From positions 1-63,336 of the forward strand of contig CAIKXV010000068.1 in NCBI GenBank assembly GCA_903831455.1: 63,336 nt of DNA. Reading direction: 5' to 3'. The number at the start of each line of letters is the position of its first letter. Positions within the stretch are counted from its first letter, which is position 1. The translations under genes were made by a program, and so were the position numbers. The notes below the pieces were generated by a model. That model saw nothing but the letters and a program-made list of their open reading frames with translations, had not been told where the DNA came from and ran no database searches. Below are positions 9,378 to 18,785 of this stretch, piece after piece. This stretch comes from an uncultured Pseudomonadota bacterium. Lineage in GTDB: Bacteria > Pseudomonadota > Gammaproteobacteria > Burkholderiales > CAIKXV01.

Positions 9378-10238
9378 TCAGGCGCTGCGGCGGGTCCGTG
9401 CGCGCCGGGGACGCCGTGCACCGCTGATGCGCTCGAGGCCGGCGAGGTCGCGTTCGGTGAAGACGTCGGAATACCCGCGCGCGGCCAGCGCCGCGCGCAC
9501 CGCGTCCGCCTGGTCGTGTCCGTGCTCGAGCAGCAGCCAGCCACCGGGCCGCAGTGCGCGAACCGCCTGCAGGATGATCGCGTGCAGCGCACCCAGCCCG
9601 TCGTCCCCCGGGGTGAGGGCGTGGCGAGGTTCGAACCGAAGGTCGCCTTGCGCGAGATGCGGATCGGCCGCGGCGATGTAGGGCGGATTGGCCACGACGA
9701 GATCGAAGCGGCGCTCGTCCATACCGGACAGCCAGTCGTTCTCGGCGAGGTCGAGCCGGCAGTCGAGGGCCTCGGCATTGCGGCGCGCGAGGGCCAGCGC
9801 GTCTCCCGAAGCGTCGATCGCGAGGACCCGGGCCTGCGGCCGCTCCAGGGCGAGGGTGATCGCCACGCAACCGCTGCCCGTGCCGAGATCGGCGATCTCG
9901 AGGGGCTCGCCTGCCGGCATGCGGGCAAGCGCGGCATCCACCAGGCCCTCGGTCTCGGGCCTGGGGATCAGCACCTCCGGGCCGACGATGAATCGCCGCC
10001 CGTAGAACTCGCGCCAGCCCAGCAGGTAGGCGATCGGCTCGCCGTGCGCGCGGCGTTCGACCAGCGACTCGAAGCGCAGGCGATCGACCGGGCCGAGCGG
10101 ACGCCCGGGATGGGCGATGACCTGTGCCGCGGTCGATCCGGTCACGTGCTGCAGCAGCAGGCGCGCCTCGGCCGCGGGCAGGCTGCGACCGCGAGCGGCG
10201 TGGACCAGCGCCTGGCCGTAGGTCAGCGAGGGGTTCAC
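9378..10238 (-). CDS. prmC: Release factor glutamine methyltransferase
   Basis: Methylates the GGQ glutamine of release factors 1 and 2. The SAM-binding motif is [13 protein letters not shown] and the catalytic NPPY motif is in [10 protein letters not shown]. The length of 286 residues is typical. The GTG start at 10238 overlaps the prfA stop (GTGA), so it is coupled to the gene for its own substrate, a common arrangement. The C-terminus is Arg-rich ([12 protein letters not shown]), slightly longer than usual. Confidence 0.96.
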   Translation of the reverse strand: MNPSLTYGQALVHAARGRSLPAAEARLLLQHVTGSTAAQVIAHPGRPLGPVDRLRFESLVERRAHGEPIAYLLGWREFYGRRFIVGPEVLIPRPETEGLVDAALARMPAGEPLEIADLGTGSGCVAITLALERPQARVLAIDASGDALALARRNAEALDCRLDLAENDWLSGMDERRFDLVVANPPYIAAADPHLAQGDLRFEPRHALTPGDDGLGALHAIILQAVRALRPGGWLLLEHGHDQADAVRAALAARGYSDVFTERDLAGLERISGARRPRRARTRRSA

Positions 10239-11323
10239 GCGGGCTCTGCCTCGGCGAGTGCGGCCAGCTGGTCGGCCTGGTGCTGGGCGGCCAGCGCGCC
10301 CACCAGGGCGTCGATGTCGCCGTCCATGATCTGGTCGATCTTGTAGAGCGTGAGGTTGATCCGGTGGTCGGTGACCCGGCCCTGGGGAAAATTGTAGGTG
10401 CGGATGCGCTCGGAGCGGTCGCCGCTGCCCACCAGCGACTTTCGCTCGGCTGCCTGGCGCGCCTGCTGCGCGCGCACCTGCTGGTCGCGGATGCGCGCGG
10501 CGAGCACCGACAGTGCCTGCGCCTTGTTGCGGTGCTGCGAACGGTCGTCCTGGCACTCGACCACGATGCCGGTGGGCAGGTGGGTGATGCGCACCGCCGA
10601 GTCGGTCTTGTTCACGTGCTGCCCGCCGGCGCCCGAGGCCCGGAAGGTATCGATGCGAAGCTCGGAGGGATTGAGCGAGACCTCGCTGACCTCGTCGGCC
10701 TCGGGGAGCACGGCCACCGTGCAGGCCGAGGTGTGGATGCGGCCCTGGGTCTCGGTGGCGGGGACGCGCTGCACCCGGTGCCCGCCCGACTCGAACTTCA
10801 GGCGCGAGTAGGCCCCGTGCCCGGCGATGCGCGCGATCACCTCCTTGTAGCCGCCGAGTTCGGAGGGGCTTTGCGACACGACCTCGACCTTCCAGCCGCA
10901 GCGCTCGGCGAAGCGCGCGTACATGCGGAACAGATCGCCGGCGAACAGCGCGGACTCGTCGCCACCGGTTCCCGCGCGGATCTCGAGGAAGAGGTTGCGC
11001 TCGTCGTTGGGATCGCGCGGAAGCAGCTCGACCTGCAGTCGCTCCTCGATCGCCTGCCGGCGCTCCTCGCCGGCGCGGATTTCGCCCTCGGCCAGTTCGC
11101 GCATGTCGGCATCGGCGAGCAGTTCGCGTGCCTCGCCGATCGCACGACCCACCGCCGCGTGCTCGCGCCACAGCTCGACCACCGGCTCCAGTTCCGAGCG
11201 TTCGCGGGTGAGGCGTCGATACTGGTCGAGGTCGCCGGTTGCATCCTCGCGCGAGAGCAGCGCCTCGACCTCGTCGAAGCGTGCGGCCAGCTGCGCCAGC
11301 CGGGTGGCGATGCTCGGGTTCAT
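10235..11323 (-). CDS. prfA: Peptide chain release factor 1
   Basis: Recognises UAA and UAG stop codons and triggers release of the finished protein. The GGQ loop is in [17 protein letters not shown]. Family blocks such as [20 protein letters not shown] are present. The length of 362 residues is standard. The gene sits eight bases downstream of hemA and overlaps prmC. The order hemA-prfA-prmC is conserved in many proteobacteria. Confidence 0.98.
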   Translation of the reverse strand: MNPSIATRLAQLAARFDEVEALLSREDATGDLDQYRRLTRERSELEPVVELWREHAAVGRAIGEARELLADADMRELAEGEIRAGEERRQAIEERLQVELLPRDPNDERNLFLEIRAGTGGDESALFAGDLFRMYARFAERCGWKVEVVSQSPSELGGYKEVIARIAGHGAYSRLKFESGGHRVQRVPATETQGRIHTSACTVAVLPEADEVSEVSLNPSELRIDTFRASGAGGQHVNKTDSAVRITHLPTGIVVECQDDRSQHRNKAQALSVLAARIRDQQVRAQQARQAAERKSLVGSGDRSERIRTYNFPQGRVTDHRINLTLYKIDQIMDGDIDALVGALAAQHQADQLAALAEAEPA

Positions 11324-11331
11324 CGCCGGAG

Positions 11332-12600
11332 TCAGCTGCGCGAGGCGGACCGGGTGCGACCCGAGAGCAGCTGCACCACTTCCCCGCGGCTCGCCTCGCC
11401 CAGATGGTTGAGCGCGTGCGAAGGAGCGTGCAGCAGTTTGTTGGTGAGCGAGCGCGAGAGCCGCTCGAGGACCTGCCGCGGATCGTCCCCGAGGGCGATG
11501 CGGCGCAGCGCGGCATCGACCTCGCGCTGGCGGGTGTGCTCGGCCTCCTCTCGCAGCGCACGGATGGTCGGCACCACTTCACGCGTGGACAGCCACTGCA
11601 TGAAGTCGACGACCCCCAGCGTGATGATCGCCTCGGCGTTGCGTACCGCGCCGGCGCGCGCATCGCGCCCCTGGCGAACGATGTCGCCGAGGTCATCGAC
11701 GGTATAGAGGAACACGTCGTCGAGTTGCGAGGCCTCGGCCTCGACGTCCCGCGGCACGGCCAGGTCGACGATGAACACCGGCCGCCGACGCCGTGCGCGC
11801 AGCGTGCGCTCGAGCAGGCCCTTGCCGATGATCGGCAGCTGGCTCGCGGTGCAGGTGATCACGATGTCGTATTCGGACAGGCGTTCCGGAAGGTCCGAGA
11901 GCGCGATCGCATTGCCGCCGAAGCGCTCGGCCAGTACCTGCCCGCGGCCCTGGGTGCGGTTGGCGAAGGTGACCATGCGCGGGCGGCGGGAGCAGAAGTG
12001 CGCCGCGCACAGTTCGATCATTTCGCCCGCGCCGACGAACAGCACCCGCTGCTCGCCGATCGAGGGGAACAGCCGCTCGGCGAGCGTGACGGCGGCGGCG
12101 GCCATCGACACCGAACTCGAGCCGATCTCGGTCTCCGAGCGCACCCGCTTGGCGATCGAGAAGGTGCGCTGGAACAGCTTGTGGAGCAGGGAGCCCAGCG
12201 TGCCGGCGTGTTCGGCCGAACGCACCGCCTGCTTGAGCTGGCCGAGGATCTGCGGTTCGCCCAGCACCATCGAGTCGAGTCCGGAGGCCACCCTGAACGC
12301 ATGGCGCGCGGCATGCTCGGAATCGAGCGTGTACAGGTAGGGGCGCAGCAGGTCGCGGTCGAGCTGGTGGTAGTCGGCGAGCCACGCCGAGGCATAGACC
12401 GGGTCGTTGGTGCTGCAGTAGATCTCGGTTCGGTTGCAGGTGGACAGGATGGCCGCCTCGCGCACCGGACCCGAGCCGACCAGGTCGCGCAGCGCCTGCG
12501 GCATTGCCTCGCCGGCGAACGCCACCCGCTCCCGCACCTTGAGCGGGGCGCTCTGGTGGTTGATGCCCACCGTGAAGAGCTGCTGGGATTCGGCGACCAT
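11332..12600 (-). CDS. hemA: Glutamyl-tRNA reductase
   Basis: Reduces glutamyl-tRNA to glutamate-1-semialdehyde, the first committed step of tetrapyrrole synthesis by the C5 route. It therefore feeds haem and bacteriochlorophyll alike. The catalytic Cys55 is in [26 protein letters not shown] and the NADPH-binding [11 protein letters not shown] follow. The length is 422 residues. Use of HemA of this class fits a betaproteobacterium, since alphaproteobacterial phototrophs mostly use ALA synthase. A perfect inverted repeat lies just upstream of the ribosome-binding site AGGGA, which suggests regulation at the leader. Confidence 0.98.
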   Translation of the reverse strand: MVAESQQLFTVGINHQSAPLKVRERVAFAGEAMPQALRDLVGSGPVREAAILSTCNRTEIYCSTNDPVYASAWLADYHQLDRDLLRPYLYTLDSEHAARHAFRVASGLDSMVLGEPQILGQLKQAVRSAEHAGTLGSLLHKLFQRTFSIAKRVRSETEIGSSSVSMAAAAVTLAERLFPSIGEQRVLFVGAGEMIELCAAHFCSRRPRMVTFANRTQGRGQVLAERFGGNAIALSDLPERLSEYDIVITCTASQLPIIGKGLLERTLRARRRRPVFIVDLAVPRDVEAEASQLDDVFLYTVDDLGDIVRQGRDARAGAVRNAEAIITLGVVDFMQWLSTREVVPTIRALREEAEHTRQREVDAALRRIALGDDPRQVLERLSRSLTNKLLHAPSHALNHLGEASRGEVVQLLSGRTRSASRS

Positions 12601-12611
12601 GGTCCCTGAAA

Positions 12612-12632
12612 TCTGACAACGAAGGTGTCAGA
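12612..12632 (-). promoter_or_regulatory. Perfect inverted repeat in the hemA leader
   Basis: TCTGACA, seven spacer bases, then TGTCAGA form a perfect seven-base dyad that starts 12 bases before the hemA start codon. It may be a protein operator or an RNA hairpin in the hemA leader. It is not a TGT-N12-ACA PpsR/CrtJ site, as the half-sites point the other way. It does not match the FNR consensus either. Function is inference. Confidence 0.5.
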
Positions 12633-12634
12633 GC

Positions 12635-12663
12635 AAATTAACACAACCTCGTCCGGGGGTGAA
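12635..12663 (-). promoter_or_regulatory. Candidate hemA promoter
   Basis: On the minus strand, TTCACC and TAATTT are separated by 17 bases. The short AT-rich patch stands out in a GC-rich region. Transcription from it would begin at the inverted repeat 12612-12632. Both hexamers are imperfect matches to the sigma-70 consensus. Confidence 0.35.
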
Positions 12664-12692
12664 CCCGTCCCGCGGTCACGGCCTGGCCTGCG

Positions 12693-12881
12693 CTACAGGC
12701 AGAAGCCGCCCAGTCCGGCGAGGAAGAGTTCCATCCCGGCGCCATGCCAGGCCCAGGCCGCGGCCAGTCCGGCCGCCACGAGCGCCAGCGCGATCCAGCC
12801 TTCCGGCCGGATCCGGGCGGGAGCGGCGGGCTCGGCGTCCTGCGCGAGCCCCGCCTGATGGGGCAGGGTCAGCGGATCCAT
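12693..12881 (-). CDS. Small hypothetical single-pass membrane protein
   Basis: Predicted 62-residue protein with one hydrophobic segment at about residues 29 to 46 (GWIALALVAAGLAAAWAW), followed by a second shorter apolar tail ending in CL. The N-terminal half is Pro/Ala-rich. It lies between the MFS gene (18 bases upstream) and hemA on the same strand. I do not recognise a family. The frame is short and GC-rich, so it could be spurious, but the membrane-like composition and fit in the gap favour a real gene. Confidence 0.5.
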   Translation of the reverse strand: MDPLTLPHQAGLAQDAEPAAPARIRPEGWIALALVAAGLAAAWAWHGAGMELFLAGLGGFCL

Positions 12882-12899
12882 GCCCGGATTATAGGCGCC

Positions 12900-14123
12900 T
12901 CAGGCGGCGCGCGGCGAGGCTGGGGCCGCCTCCGTCGGTTCACGGACAGGCCACATGACGAGCGCGCCGAAGATCCCGAGTCCGATCGAGATCAGCCACG
13001 CGATCTGGTAGGTGCCGGTGGTGTCGAACAGCCAGCCGCCGAACCAGGCGCCGAGGAAGCCCCCGATCTGGTGGCTCATGAAGACCAGGCCGAACAGCGT
13101 CGACAGGTAGCGGGTCCCGAACAATTGGGCGACCAGCCCCGAGGTCGGGGGTACCGTGCCCAGCCACAGGAAGCCCATCGCGGCGCCGAAGGCGAGTGCG
13201 AAGGCCGGCGACATCGGCACGAGCAGGATCAGCGCGAAGAGGGCTGCGCGGCCACCGTAGATGATCGACAGCAGCCGTTTCTTGGCGACCCGGCCGCACC
13301 AGGCGCCGAACAGATAGGAGCCCGCGATGTTGAACAGTCCGATCAGGGCGAGCGAGGCCGCCGCCACCGAGGCGCTGATGCCGCGGTCGGCCAGGAAGGC
13401 CGGCAGGTGGGTCGACACGAACGACACGTGGAAGCCGCACACGAAGAACGAGGCGGTGATCAGCAGGTAGTTGCGGTCGCGGGTGGCGCGGGCCAGCGCG
13501 GCCGTCGCACTGGAGTCCTCGTCGGCGGCCGGCTTCGACGGCGCGTTATCGCGGTGGGCCAGCCCGAATGCGGTTGCAAAGGACACGGCCATGCCGATGG
13601 CCAGCAGCATGAACGCGACCTGCCAGTCGAAGTTCGATAGCAGCGACTGGGCCCCCGGGACCATCGCGAACTGTCCGAACGAGCCGCCGGCGGTAATGAG
13701 CCCGAAGGCCGCGCCGCGCCGCTCCGCAGGCACGACTCGCCCGACCGCGCCGATCACGACCGGCAGCGTCAGCAGGCTCATGCCGATGCCCACGACTCCC
13801 CCGAGCGTCAGCACGAGGCTGGTGGGGCCCTGGGCCAGGCCGGTGAGCAGCAGCCCGGCGCCATAGACGAGCGAACCGACGGCGATCACGCGGTGAGGGC
13901 CCAGCCGGTCGGCGAGGATGCCTGCCACGGGCCCGAGCAGGCCGGTGAGCAGGGTCTGCACCGCCAGCGCGAGTCCGAAGACCTGCCGGCCCACCTCGAG
14001 ATCGGCGGTGACCGGTCTCAGGAACAGGCCGAAGGACTGCCGGATACCCATCCCGAGCGTGATCACGGTCGCTCCGCAGATGAGGACGAACAGTACCCCG
14101 GGCGGAAGCGAGCGTTTACTCAC
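12900..14123 (-). CDS. MFS transporter, substrate unknown
   Basis: Inner-membrane carrier of 407 residues with about 12 hydrophobic segments in two halves, separated by a hydrophilic loop near residues 190 to 215 (NAPSKPAADEDSS). The motif-A-like loop GILADRLGPHRV follows the second segment, and the pattern SHQIGGFLGAWFGG resembles the oxalate/monocarboxylate branch of MFS proteins. No substrate can be assigned. It is followed by the small membrane protein and hemA, and is divergent from the gene at 14279. Confidence 0.85.
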   Translation of the reverse strand: MSKRSLPPGVLFVLICGATVITLGMGIRQSFGLFLRPVTADLEVGRQVFGLALAVQTLLTGLLGPVAGILADRLGPHRVIAVGSLVYGAGLLLTGLAQGPTSLVLTLGGVVGIGMSLLTLPVVIGAVGRVVPAERRGAAFGLITAGGSFGQFAMVPGAQSLLSNFDWQVAFMLLAIGMAVSFATAFGLAHRDNAPSKPAADEDSSATAALARATRDRNYLLITASFFVCGFHVSFVSTHLPAFLADRGISASVAAASLALIGLFNIAGSYLFGAWCGRVAKKRLLSIIYGGRAALFALILLVPMSPAFALAFGAAMGFLWLGTVPPTSGLVAQLFGTRYLSTLFGLVFMSHQIGGFLGAWFGGWLFDTTGTYQIAWLISIGLGIFGALVMWPVREPTEAAPASPRAA

Positions 14124-14278
14124 GGTGTAGGTCCTCTGGCAGGTCCGCGGGTCCGGCCGGGCCGCCGGATGCCGCCAGTCTACCTCCTGCGCCGTGGCGA
14201 CGCCGGACGAGTGCGCTGCCGCGCGGACCGGTTGCCTGCTCCGGCTACCATCCCGGACACCCGACTCCGAGAACCGCG

Positions 14279-14710
14279 ATGAACGAAGAGCCCGGCGCGC
14301 CGCAGGTGAACGCGCTCGAGTGGATGTGGATGGCGCTGATCGTCGGCGCCGCTGGCCTGGTCCTCCTTTCGATCGCGGTGGGCCCGCAGGCGATCGGTGC
14401 GGCGGGCCGGCCCGGCAGGGTGGTCGGGCTTCTCGGCGGCGGCCTGCTCGCCTTGCCCTCCCTGTTCCTCTACTCGCGCTGGCGTCAGTGGCGGTTCGGC
14501 AGCCCGCCGCCCGACCCCGGCCGCCCGGCCGATATCCAGCGCGCCCGCTCGCTCACGCTGCTGTGCGTGGTGGTCGGCGGGCTGCCGCTGCTCGCCGGCG
14601 TGGCCTTCCACCAGCTCACCGGCGACGGCACGGTGCTCATGGTGCTCGCCGGCCTGTCGCTCGGGATCATGGCCGCCTTCCGGCCGGGCGCGCTGTTCGG
14701 CCGCGAATGA
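14279..14710 (+). CDS. Hypothetical membrane protein
   Basis: 143 residues with four hydrophobic segments, at about residues 15-35, 46-62, 90-108 and 115-133. The loop between the second and third segments is Pro/Arg-rich. No family recognised. The stop overlaps the ATG of the DCC-family gene (ATGA), so the two are coupled. A TACCAT hexamer about 30 bases before the ATG may be a -10 element. Confidence 0.65.
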   Translation: MNEEPGAPQVNALEWMWMALIVGAAGLVLLSIAVGPQAIGAAGRPGRVVGLLGGGLLALPSLFLYSRWRQWRFGSPPPDPGRPADIQRARSLTLLCVVVGGLPLLAGVAFHQLTGDGTVLMVLAGLSLGIMAAFRPGALFGRE

Positions 14711-15210
14711 ACGCGCTCCCGGCACGTTCGAACACCCCGGGATCCGGCCGCCTTCAGGTCTATTTCGATGGCGGCTGCCCGCTGTGCCGCCGGGAGATCG
14801 GTTTTCTCCGCCGACGCCGGGGGGGCGAGCATGTCGACTGGGTCGACATCGCCGCCACCGACGTGCCGGAGGTCGCCCCGGGCCTTGCGCGCTGCGATGC
14901 GCTGGCGCGCATGCACGTACGCACGCCCGAGGGCCGGATCGTCTCCGGTGCCGCTGCCTTTGCCGCGGTATGGAGGGCGTTACCGTTGACGCGCCCGCTC
15001 GGATGGCTGTTCTCGCACCCCCTGCCGCTGCGAGCGCTCGAGCGCGCGTACCTCGTATTCCTGCGCTGGCGGCCGAGGCTCCAGTCCTGGGCGGCGCGTC
15101 GCGAAGGCCTGGCCGCAGGCGCCACGTGCACCGGTGAGGCCGTCGGCCCGGTCAGCCGACGGTGCGCAGGCGCTTCCACACCCCCGAGCGCCAGCGCGCG
15201 CCGAGAGTGA
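14707..15210 (+). CDS. DCC-family (DUF393) thiol-disulfide oxidoreductase-like protein
   Basis: Small thioredoxin-fold protein of 167 residues. The family's namesake motif appears as FDGGCPLCRREIGFL with Cys24 and Cys27. Members are thought to act in thiol-disulfide exchange, but substrates are mostly unknown. The C-terminal 20 residues or so are encoded on top of the convergent MATE gene 3' end (59-base overlap) and look unlike the family. The coupled upstream membrane protein may be a partner. Confidence 0.82.
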   Translation: MNALPARSNTPGSGRLQVYFDGGCPLCRREIGFLRRRRGGEHVDWVDIAATDVPEVAPGLARCDALARMHVRTPEGRIVSGAAAFAAVWRALPLTRPLGWLFSHPLPLRALERAYLVFLRWRPRLQSWAARREGLAAGATCTGEAVGPVSRRCAGASTPPSASARRE

Positions 15211-16600
15211 CGGCCAGCAGCGCGATGTAGATCGTGATCGCGATCCAGCCGCCGGTGGCGCCCAGTCCGAGGCCCGGCGCGCCGGCGATCCAGCCCTCGC
15301 CCGGCGCGAAGGTGAGCGTGTGCGCGAGCGGCACGAACACGCCCCACGAGAGCAGCAGCAGCACCAGAGCGGGGAAGCGGGTGTCTCCGGCCCCGCGCAG
15401 GCAGAACGAGCTGCCCAGATGCAGTGCGTCGAGGGCCTGGTAGATCGCCGCGATCCACAGCAGCGAGGTGGCCAGCGCGATGGTCGGTGCCGCGGCGCCG
15501 TCGCCGGCCCGCACGAACAGGGGCACCAGCCACGGACCCGCCAGCGCGATCGCCACGCCGATGAATCCCATGTAGGCGACCGACAGCGCGATGGTCGCGT
15601 TGCCCACCCGGGCCGCCCAGGCCGGGTCCCCGGCACCGATCGACTGCCCGACCAGCGTCGTGCCCGCGATGCCGATGCCGACCGCGGGCATGAAGGCGAG
15701 CGAGGTGAGCATCATCACGATCTGCGTGGCCGCGCCGTCCACCGGACCCAGCTGCACCTGCATGATCTGGAACAGCGCGGCGCCGGTGACGTCCACCGAG
15801 ATGGCGACCCCGATCGGCAGCCCGAGGGCGAGCAGCCCGCGCACGCGCGCGGGATCGGGTCGCCACAGGCCCGGCGCGTGGAACTCGGCGCGCACCGAGC
15901 GGGTGTGGAAGATCGCCAGCGCCAGCAGGACGCCGACGGCCAGCGCGACGTTGGTTGCCCAGGCGGCGCCAGCCACGCCCCAGCCCAGCCGGAACATGAA
16001 CAGTTCGTTGAGCGGCGCGTTGAGCAAGGCCACGGTGGCCATCACCCCCAGCGTGACGCCGGTGCGGCCGATGCCGTTGAAGAACCCGCTGACCGCCCAC
16101 AGCGCGACGGCCAGCGGCGCGCCCAGCAGTCGTGGCCACCAGTACGCCAGTGCGGCGGCCTCGATCGGCGGGCTCAGCGCGAACGGCGCGAGGATGGCCG
16201 GACCCAGCAGCGCCACCGCCAGGAAGGCCGGGGAGAGCAGCGTCGAGGTCCAGAGGCCGGTCCACAGCGCGCGGGCGGCCTCGTGCGCGCGCCCGGCGCC
16301 GTGGTGGCGGGCAACCACGGTCTGCACGCCCATGCCGACGCCGCCGATCAGGAAGATCGAGCCCAGGATCAGCCAGTAGACCGCGCCCATCGCGGCCGTG
16401 GCGTCGGTGGAGATGCGACCGACGTACCAGGTGTCGGTCAGGTTGAGCGCGGCCTGGATCGCGCTGTTGAGGAACAGCGGTGCCGCCAGCCCGACCACGG
16501 CGCGCATGTCGACCCGGGCTTCTCCGCGGGCGTCGATCCTGCGCGCGGGCAGTGGCCGGGGGCGGGCGGGCTCCGCGTCGCGGGAATCGTGTGAGGCCAT
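15152..16600 (-). CDS. MATE-family efflux transporter
   Basis: Inner-membrane multidrug/cation antiporter of the NorM type, 482 residues, with about 12 hydrophobic segments in two similar halves. Typical blocks are FLNSAIQAALNLTDTWYVG near the start, PIGVAISVDVTGAALFQIM in the middle, and FLRGAGDTRFPA-like CLRGAGDTRFPALVL in the second half. Drug or metabolite specificity cannot be read from the sequence. The 3' end overlaps the DCC-family gene. The 36-residue peptide gene lies 180 bases upstream on the same strand. Confidence 0.93.
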   Translation of the reverse strand: MASHDSRDAEPARPRPLPARRIDARGEARVDMRAVVGLAAPLFLNSAIQAALNLTDTWYVGRISTDATAAMGAVYWLILGSIFLIGGVGMGVQTVVARHHGAGRAHEAARALWTGLWTSTLLSPAFLAVALLGPAILAPFALSPPIEAAALAYWWPRLLGAPLAVALWAVSGFFNGIGRTGVTLGVMATVALLNAPLNELFMFRLGWGVAGAAWATNVALAVGVLLALAIFHTRSVRAEFHAPGLWRPDPARVRGLLALGLPIGVAISVDVTGAALFQIMQVQLGPVDGAATQIVMMLTSLAFMPAVGIGIAGTTLVGQSIGAGDPAWAARVGNATIALSVAYMGFIGVAIALAGPWLVPLFVRAGDGAAAPTIALATSLLWIAAIYQALDALHLGSSFCLRGAGDTRFPALVLLLLSWGVFVPLAHTLTFAPGEGWIAGAPGLGLGATGGWIAITIYIALLAVTLGARWRSGVWKRLRTVG

Positions 16601-16737
16601 GCGCGTGCGGCGGCTCGTCGTTCAGGCGCTGTCGGCGTCCGGCGACTGCGTCAGCGCGGCTCGGCTACCATCGACCCACGCGAACCCGCCCCGTCCGGCC
16701 GCACTGTCGGTCGTCCGCGACGGGCGCGCGGGCGGCG

Positions 16738-16756
16738 ACGGGATGCTGCATCCCGT
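16738..16756 (-). terminator. Hairpin after the small peptide gene
   Basis: ACGGGATG and CATCCCGT form a perfect eight-base stem with a three-base loop, 25 bases after the stop of the 36-codon gene. There is no T-tract. It could end that transcript or lie in a leader before the MATE gene. Confidence 0.4.
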
Positions 16757-16780
16757 GCGCGAGGCTCCGGGGGCAGGGGC

Positions 16781-16891
16781 TCAGTGATGCTCGTCGTGGC
16801 CGTGCGGGGAGCGGGCGGCGAACAGGATGATCGCCACGGTAACGGTGGCGACGATGGCCACGATAATGCCGACGGTGTAGTGAGTGATCAT
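16781..16891 (-). CDS. 36-residue single-pass membrane peptide with His-rich tail
   Basis: Short frame of 37 codons with an ATG at 16891 and TGA at 16781. The protein starts MITHYTVG, has one strongly hydrophobic segment at about residues 7 to 25 made of Ile, Val, Ala and Thr, and ends SPHGHDEHH. The amphipathic layout (membrane helix, then charged His-rich tail) is like small subunits of respiratory oxidases or metal-linked membrane complexes, but I recognise no family. The start region lies antisense to the possible upstream start of tamA. No good ribosome-binding site is seen, which lowers confidence. Confidence 0.6.
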   Translation of the reverse strand: MITHYTVGIIVAIVATVTVAIILFAARSPHGHDEHH

Positions 16892-16907
16892 CGGGAGAAC
16901 GCAGGCG

Positions 16908-18785
16908 GTGGACGGGACAGGCGCGAAGTGTACCGTCGGCGCTGCGGTCCCGCCATCGCGCGGCGGGCTGGCACGCGCCCCCGGGCATGGGTCCGGGGGC
17001 CTCCGTGGCCTCGCGGGCGCGCTGGCCGTCGTGCTGATGACCGCGGCGAGCGGGTTGCGCGCCCAGGCCGACCCGCTGGAGCCGCCGGCTGCCGAGGCGG
17101 CGCAGCGTGCCTACAGCGTACGCGTCGACGGCCCCGATCTGCTGCTGGGACGGCTGCTGGAGCGCGACCTCGACCTGCTGCGCTGGCAGGATTACCGCGG
17201 GATGACGCGCGAGCTGCTCGACCGGCTGGTGGAGGAGGCGCGTGGCCAGCTGCGCGAGACGCTCGCGACGGAGGGATATTTCTCGCCCAGCGTGGAGGCG
17301 GCGATCGACGGCGCGACCGAACCCTGGCGCGTGCGGTTCACGATCGATCCGGGCCCGGCCTCGCGCGTGCGGACCGTTCGGGTGACGCTGACCGGCCGGA
17401 TCACGGGCGAGCCGTCGTACGCGCAGGCCCGGCGCGAGCGCATCGAGGCCGAGTGGGCGCTGGCCGTGGGCGAGCGGTTCCGTCAGTCGGACTGGGACGA
17501 CGCGAAGCGGCGCGCGCTGGCGACGGTACGCGCCGAGCGCCACGCGGCGGCGCGACTTGCCGCGAGCCGGGCCGAGGTCGATCCGGAGAGTGCGAGCGTC
17601 GACCTGTCGATCGAGATCGACAGCGGGCCGCCATTCCAGCTCGGTCCGGTCCGTGTGGTCGGCCTCGCACGCTATCCGGAGTCGCTGGTGCGAAACCTGG
17701 CCCCCTTCGACGGGGGCGAGCCGTATGACGCGGAGCGGCTGCTGCTCTACCAGCGCCGGCTCGCCGCGACCGGCCAGTTCTCCGCGGTGCAGGTCGAGAT
17801 CGACGACGACCCGGCAGGCGCGGCGGCGGCCCCGGTGCGGGTATCGCTCCTCGAGGCCAGTTCGCGGCGCATCGAGCTGGGCGTGGGCTACAGCACCGAC
17901 ACGCTCTATCGCGCCCAGGCGACCTGGATCGACAACGATTTCGCAGGCCGTGGCTGGCGCTGGCGCAGCGATGCGCGCATCGAGGGACGCGCGGCGCGCG
18001 CGAGCTCGACGATGACGCTGCCGGCGCGCGAGGACGGCTGGCAGGATGCCGGGCAGGTGCGCTACACCCAGAGCGACATCGCGGGGCTGCAGCAACGCGA
18101 GGGCAGCGCGATGTTCACCCGCACGGCGGTCGACGAGCGTCGGCAGCCGCAGTGGAGCCTCAGCGCCCACCTGCAGAACCAGAAGCCCGACGGGGCTGCA
18201 GGCGAGACCGTGCACGCGGTGTTCGCGGCCTGGCGCTACACCCGGCGCACGACCGACGACCTGCTCTCGCCCAACCGCGGCAGCATCGCCAGCGTGCAGG
18301 TCGGCGCCGCGCCGCCCGGACTCTCGACCGAGGGCTTCGTGCGCGGGGTGGCGCAGGCCGCCACCTGGATTCCCTTCGGACGCGACTACACGCTGGTGCT
18401 GCGTGCCGAAGGCGGCGCGGTCGGGGCCCGCACCACCGAGGGTATCCCGCAGAGCTTCCTGTTCCGGACCGGCGGCGACACCACGGTTCGAGGCTACGCG
18501 TTCGAGACCCTGGGCGTGCGCCAGGGCTCGGCGATCGTCGGCGGACGCTACCAGGCGCTGCTCGGCGTGGAGGCGATCCGCTGGGTCGACGAGCGCTGGG
18601 GGGTGGCCGCCTTCGTCGATGCCGGCAACGCCGTCGCGCAGGCGGCCGACCTCGCCCGGCTGCCATGGGGTGCCGGGCTGGGCGCGAGGATACGCACGCC
18701 GCTGGGCCCGGTGCGCGCGGATGTCGCCTGGGGCGATGCGAACCGCGAGGTGCGGCTGCACCTGTCGCTCGGGGTCAACTTCTGA
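16908..18785 (+). CDS. tamA: Translocation and assembly module outer-membrane protein TamA
   Basis: BamA/Omp85-family outer-membrane protein of about 625 residues that works with TamB in lipid or autotransporter handling at the outer membrane. N-terminal POTRA-type repeats run to about residue 260. The C-terminal beta-barrel contains LFRTGGDTTVRGYAFETLG, the typical RGY loop, and ends GVNF with terminal Phe. A signal peptide (LAGALAVVLMTAASGLRA) is preceded by a long N-region, so the start is uncertain. GTG 16908 has a GGGAG ten bases upstream, while GTG 16884 is another option. The stop overlaps the tamB ATG by one base. Confidence 0.93.
   Translation: MDGTGAKCTVGAAVPPSRGGLARAPGHGSGGLRGLAGALAVVLMTAASGLRAQADPLEPPAAEAAQRAYSVRVDGPDLLLGRLLERDLDLLRWQDYRGMTRELLDRLVEEARGQLRETLATEGYFSPSVEAAIDGATEPWRVRFTIDPGPASRVRTVRVTLTGRITGEPSYAQARRERIEAEWALAVGERFRQSDWDDAKRRALATVRAERHAAARLAASRAEVDPESASVDLSIEIDSGPPFQLGPVRVVGLARYPESLVRNLAPFDGGEPYDAERLLLYQRRLAATGQFSAVQVEIDDDPAGAAAAPVRVSLLEASSRRIELGVGYSTDTLYRAQATWIDNDFAGRGWRWRSDARIEGRAARASSTMTLPAREDGWQDAGQVRYTQSDIAGLQQREGSAMFTRTAVDERRQPQWSLSAHLQNQKPDGAAGETVHAVFAAWRYTRRTTDDLLSPNRGSIASVQVGAAPPGLSTEGFVRGVAQAATWIPFGRDYTLVLRAEGGAVGARTTEGIPQSFLFRTGGDTTVRGYAFETLGVRQGSAIVGGRYQALLGVEAIRWVDERWGVAAFVDAGNAVAQAADLARLPWGAGLGARIRTPLGPVRADVAWGDANREVRLHLSLGVNF

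Noticed and set aside
12612-12632. hemA dyad as a PpsR/CrtJ site
   Set aside because: The site for that regulator is TGT-N12-ACA. Here the half-sites are reversed and the spacing differs.
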